A stretch of 64,000 nucleotides of DNA, from NCBI GenBank assembly GCA_963575745.1, contig CAUYUJ010010435.1, forward strand, positions 273,277-337,276. Direction: 5' to 3'. Shown one piece after another: positions 62,019 to 64,000 of this stretch (the first letter of the stretch is position 1; the number at the start of each line of letters is the position of its first letter). The notes under the pieces were generated by a model. That model saw only the letters and a list, made by a program, of their open reading frames with translations. It ran no database searches and was not told the DNA's origin. The stretch is from Prorocentrum cordatum (taxonomy: Eukaryota; Sar; Dinophyceae; Prorocentrales; Prorocentraceae). The translations under genes were made by a program, and so were the position numbers.

Positions 62019-62272
62019 TACACGCCAGTCGTTGAAAGCAGGTATTTTTGGATTCCTATCTCCCAATCTTTTTCAAGCGCCTCCCTACTTCAAGAATCGA
62101 CACGCTCCTGCTGTGTTTCTGTGATTCTCTTGGGGGGCCTGGACCCAATCCACTATATCCGCCTTCCTACTTCATGTTTCTACCTACTCTACCTCGATGG
62201 GAAATCAAAGTTTAAGTTATGGAAAAAAAGGGGCCTCGTTCCTTATTTAGGGTTCCTTAGGTCAACGCCCCG
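62019..62272. mobile_element. MITE-like family E, copy 3, joined to a right half of D
   Basis: 62019-62201 matches element E (CAGTCGTTGAAAGCAGGTAT, CTTCATGTTTCTACCTACTC). The sequence then continues directly as the right half of D (GGGAAATCAAAG to GTCAACGCCCCG at 62272). The left half of that D copy is missing, so E inserted into D or the two recombined. Confidence 0.65.
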
Positions 62273-62428
62273 ATTGTAGTTGCTCAGAGTGCTCGGGTGG
62301 AGTGTATTCGAGCGGTTCGCGCCAGTCTGCGACCCCCAAGCAGGGGGAAGCCGTCCACGGGTGGGGCCTGTTTGGGGGACCCTCCGGGGGCCTCCTCTGG
62401 ACCTCTTCGGGGACCTCTTCGGGTCCCC

Positions 62429-62554
62429 GGCATCGCTCGGACGTGTGCATTTTTCCTTCGGCGAGGACCATCGAGGAGCATCCCTGATCATTTGGCGAAA
62501 AAACCACGCACGAAACCGAAAAAAACACAGGAAATGGACGTCCGAGCGATGGCC
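62429..62554. mobile_element. MITE-like family A, copy 6
   Basis: Intact 126 bp, closest to copies 2 and 4. Confidence 0.9.
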
Positions 62555-62619
62555 AGGGTCTGCGGGGCGTTTCCCGGACGCCTGCTGCCGGTCTCGAGGG
62601 TCCTCTTGGAGCGGAGGGC

Positions 62620-62945
62620 TCGGAACATCGGTGCGAGTTGCCTCGTTGGGGGCCCGTGTGGGGCCGTTTTGGGGCCCTCTGGGGCCACCTTGGGCGCCTC
62701 TTGGGCGGTCTTGGGGCCCTCTTCGGCCGCATCGGGCTCCTTCTGGGGGCTTCCTGCGCCCTCTAGAATCGATTTGGGGGGCCTCTTGAGCCGCCTCGTC
62801 ATCAAACACAACCTGTGAACATGCTAGAAAGATACGCTGTCCTTGTGGATTAGGACGGGTTGTGTTTCTTGAGGCCCTCTTGGGGGTCGTCTTGGAGGCC
62901 AATTGGGCAGTTTTGGGGCCCTCCTTGGCTGTTCTTGATGCCTCC
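62620..62945. repeat. Dispersed repeat P
   Basis: GGGCGCCTCTTGGGCGGTCT, GGGGCCCTCTGGGGCCACCT and similar units in two blocks. Confidence 0.65.
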
Positions 62946-63239
62946 TATGCGTATTGTTCAGCGTGGTCGGGTGGAGTATATAATTTGAGGGTACGTGAGT
63001 CATACGGTTCCTTTGTGCTGGGAATGTGCACCACACCGCCCCCTGAGTCGCCACAATTCGACTCCTCTTCGTCTGTGCTTTCCCCGCGGGGGCGGCGTAC
63101 GCCAGGTTCTCGCCGTGTCGACACGGCCGCGACCCCACGCTGCCAGCGGCCAGGAATCACCCGACGTCGGACGATCTGCGCTGTGGGAAAGCCCCGATCG
63201 CTCCATGCTGAGCGATCAACGCTATGCAAAAGACCGAAC

Positions 63240-63414
63240 TTAGTGGGCCCTGGAAACGACAGGGCCGTTTTTTTACCGGTTCCGGCTCCGGTTCCAATCT
63301 TGGAGCCGTTTTTTGGCCGTTTAAAGTCGCCGTTTTTTTGCCGTTTCCATTTTCAAGGGACATTTTTTCGGAAACGGTGAAAAAACGGCCCTGCCGTTTC
63401 CGGGGCCCACAAAG
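63240..63414. mobile_element. MITE family C, copy 2, perfect 9-bp target duplication
   Basis: 175 bp. GTGGGCCCTGGAAACGACAG near the left end is mirrored by CTGCCGTTTCCGGGGCCCAC at the right. AGACCGAAC occurs at 63231-63239 and 63415-63423, immediately outside the element. Shorter than copy 1 because it has fewer internal GGTTCCG units. Confidence 0.92.
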
Positions 63415-63585
63415 AGACCGAACGCCGACGTCGCCACGGCCAGGACCTGGACAATTTCGCACCTTCTACAGGAGGGCTCCACGCGGGCCTCCTCGGCCGC
63501 TTCGCGCGCGCGGCGGAAGGCCCGGCGCCCTGCGGGCGGGGCGCCGCCGTTTCACCCCGGGCCGGGGGCTGCCGGATGTGTCTTT

Positions 63586-63756
63586 TCGGGGGTGGACAGA
63601 CCTCCTGCCTTGACACGTCGATTCGGGAATTGGCCGTGTTCGGTTCGCGAGAGGGCGTCGCGGCTGTCATTTTTGCGGGTCCAGGTCCGTCGGTTTTGGT
63701 CCCAGGCCGTTTTCACTAAGGGGAGGTCTACTAAATGGAGGTTTGTCCACCGCCGA
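63586..63756. mobile_element. MITE family B, copy 2, perfect 5-bp target duplication
   Basis: 171 bp. The ends TCGGGGGTGGACAGA and TTTGTCCACCGCCGA are inverted (13 of 15 pair). TCTTT flanks it on both sides (63581-63585, 63757-63761). It shares GACACGTCGATT and GTTTTCACTAA with copy 1 at 18576. Confidence 0.92.
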
Positions 63757-63761
63757 TCTTT

Positions 63762-64000
63762 GGCTCATGGTGCCCCCAGCGTTTCGCGCCGTCCTGGTGC
63801 CCTCGGGGCCGCGCGAGGGATGCTCGCAGGCGACTTCCAGCTCCTCCCAAGAATCTGCCCGCCGAGAAACAGCGAGGAACGCGGGGATACAGCCAGGGGA
63901 GGGCTACCCAGACGCACCCGTATCAAGCATGGACGACCCCCGATCGCCAAAATGGTCTGACCAACCTGAAAGCCCACACGCAGGCGGGGCATGGGCGTCG
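63762..64000. other. End of window, nothing recognised
   Basis: GC-rich sequence without a repeat family or credible frame. Confidence 0.4.

Noticed and set aside
63740-63770. ATCTTTGGCTCATGG as a further spliced-leader relic
   Set aside because: Only the TTGGCTCA core matches. The position coincides with the end of MITE B2 and its target duplication, and no gene follows.

Overview
The window looks like nuclear DNA of a dinoflagellate. It is GC-rich and dominated by repeats: long GAG/CTC arrays, CTA and GTG arrays, a CTGCTAAGCC decamer repeat and many short fold-back elements. It has a few scattered plus-strand genes with few introns, and above all sequences resembling the dinoflagellate trans-spliced leader lie embedded in the DNA just upstream of several start codons. 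A large-genome, GC-rich species such as Prorocentrum would fit, but the species is my inference. No rRNA, tRNA, CRISPR array or bacterial operon was recognised.

Layout. 1-30 kb: almost entirely repeats. These are two related satellite blocks (0.6-1.7 and 24.4-25.5 kb), microsatellites, several families of inverted-repeat (MITE-like) elements, dispersed TCTTGGG-rich repeats, one decayed LINE retrotransposon (10.25-11.54 kb) and a few possible orphan exons. 30.1-31.0 kb: a CCCH zinc-finger gene with a leader relic. 31.9-33.9 kb: decamer repeat, CTA array and an AT-rich island. 35-50 kb: the gene-rich core, all on the plus strand. 50-53 kb: CTC/GAG arrays, then an AT-rich island, a 0.9 kb CTA array and a decamer array. 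53-64 kb: more MITE-like elements, a 600-bp CTC tract leading into a probable 49-codon exon, and repeat debris.

The core holds, in order: (i) a broken gene with a transposase-like (RNase H-type) layout, about 35.8-40.2 kb, resembling a very large dinoflagellate family; (ii) a small acidic protein of 147 aa; (iii) a roughly 1220-aa protein with a cysteine motif, an acidic/lysine-rich middle and a helical C-terminal half; (iv) a 516-aa C5 cytosine DNA methyltransferase-like protein with recognisable motifs I, IV, VI, VIII and X. Several carry basic, nuclear-localisation-like stretches. Nothing shows that they form a pathway; their common strand and orientation is normal for dinoflagellate unidirectional clusters.

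Most notable: leader relics 68-132 nt before three start codons (retroposed mRNAs); related repeat inserts that interrupt two unrelated genes and end in splice acceptors (introner-like); a MITE nested inside another MITE with a perfect 5-bp target duplication; and a second MITE family with a perfect 9-bp duplication. All similarities were judged by eye; no search or alignment program was run.
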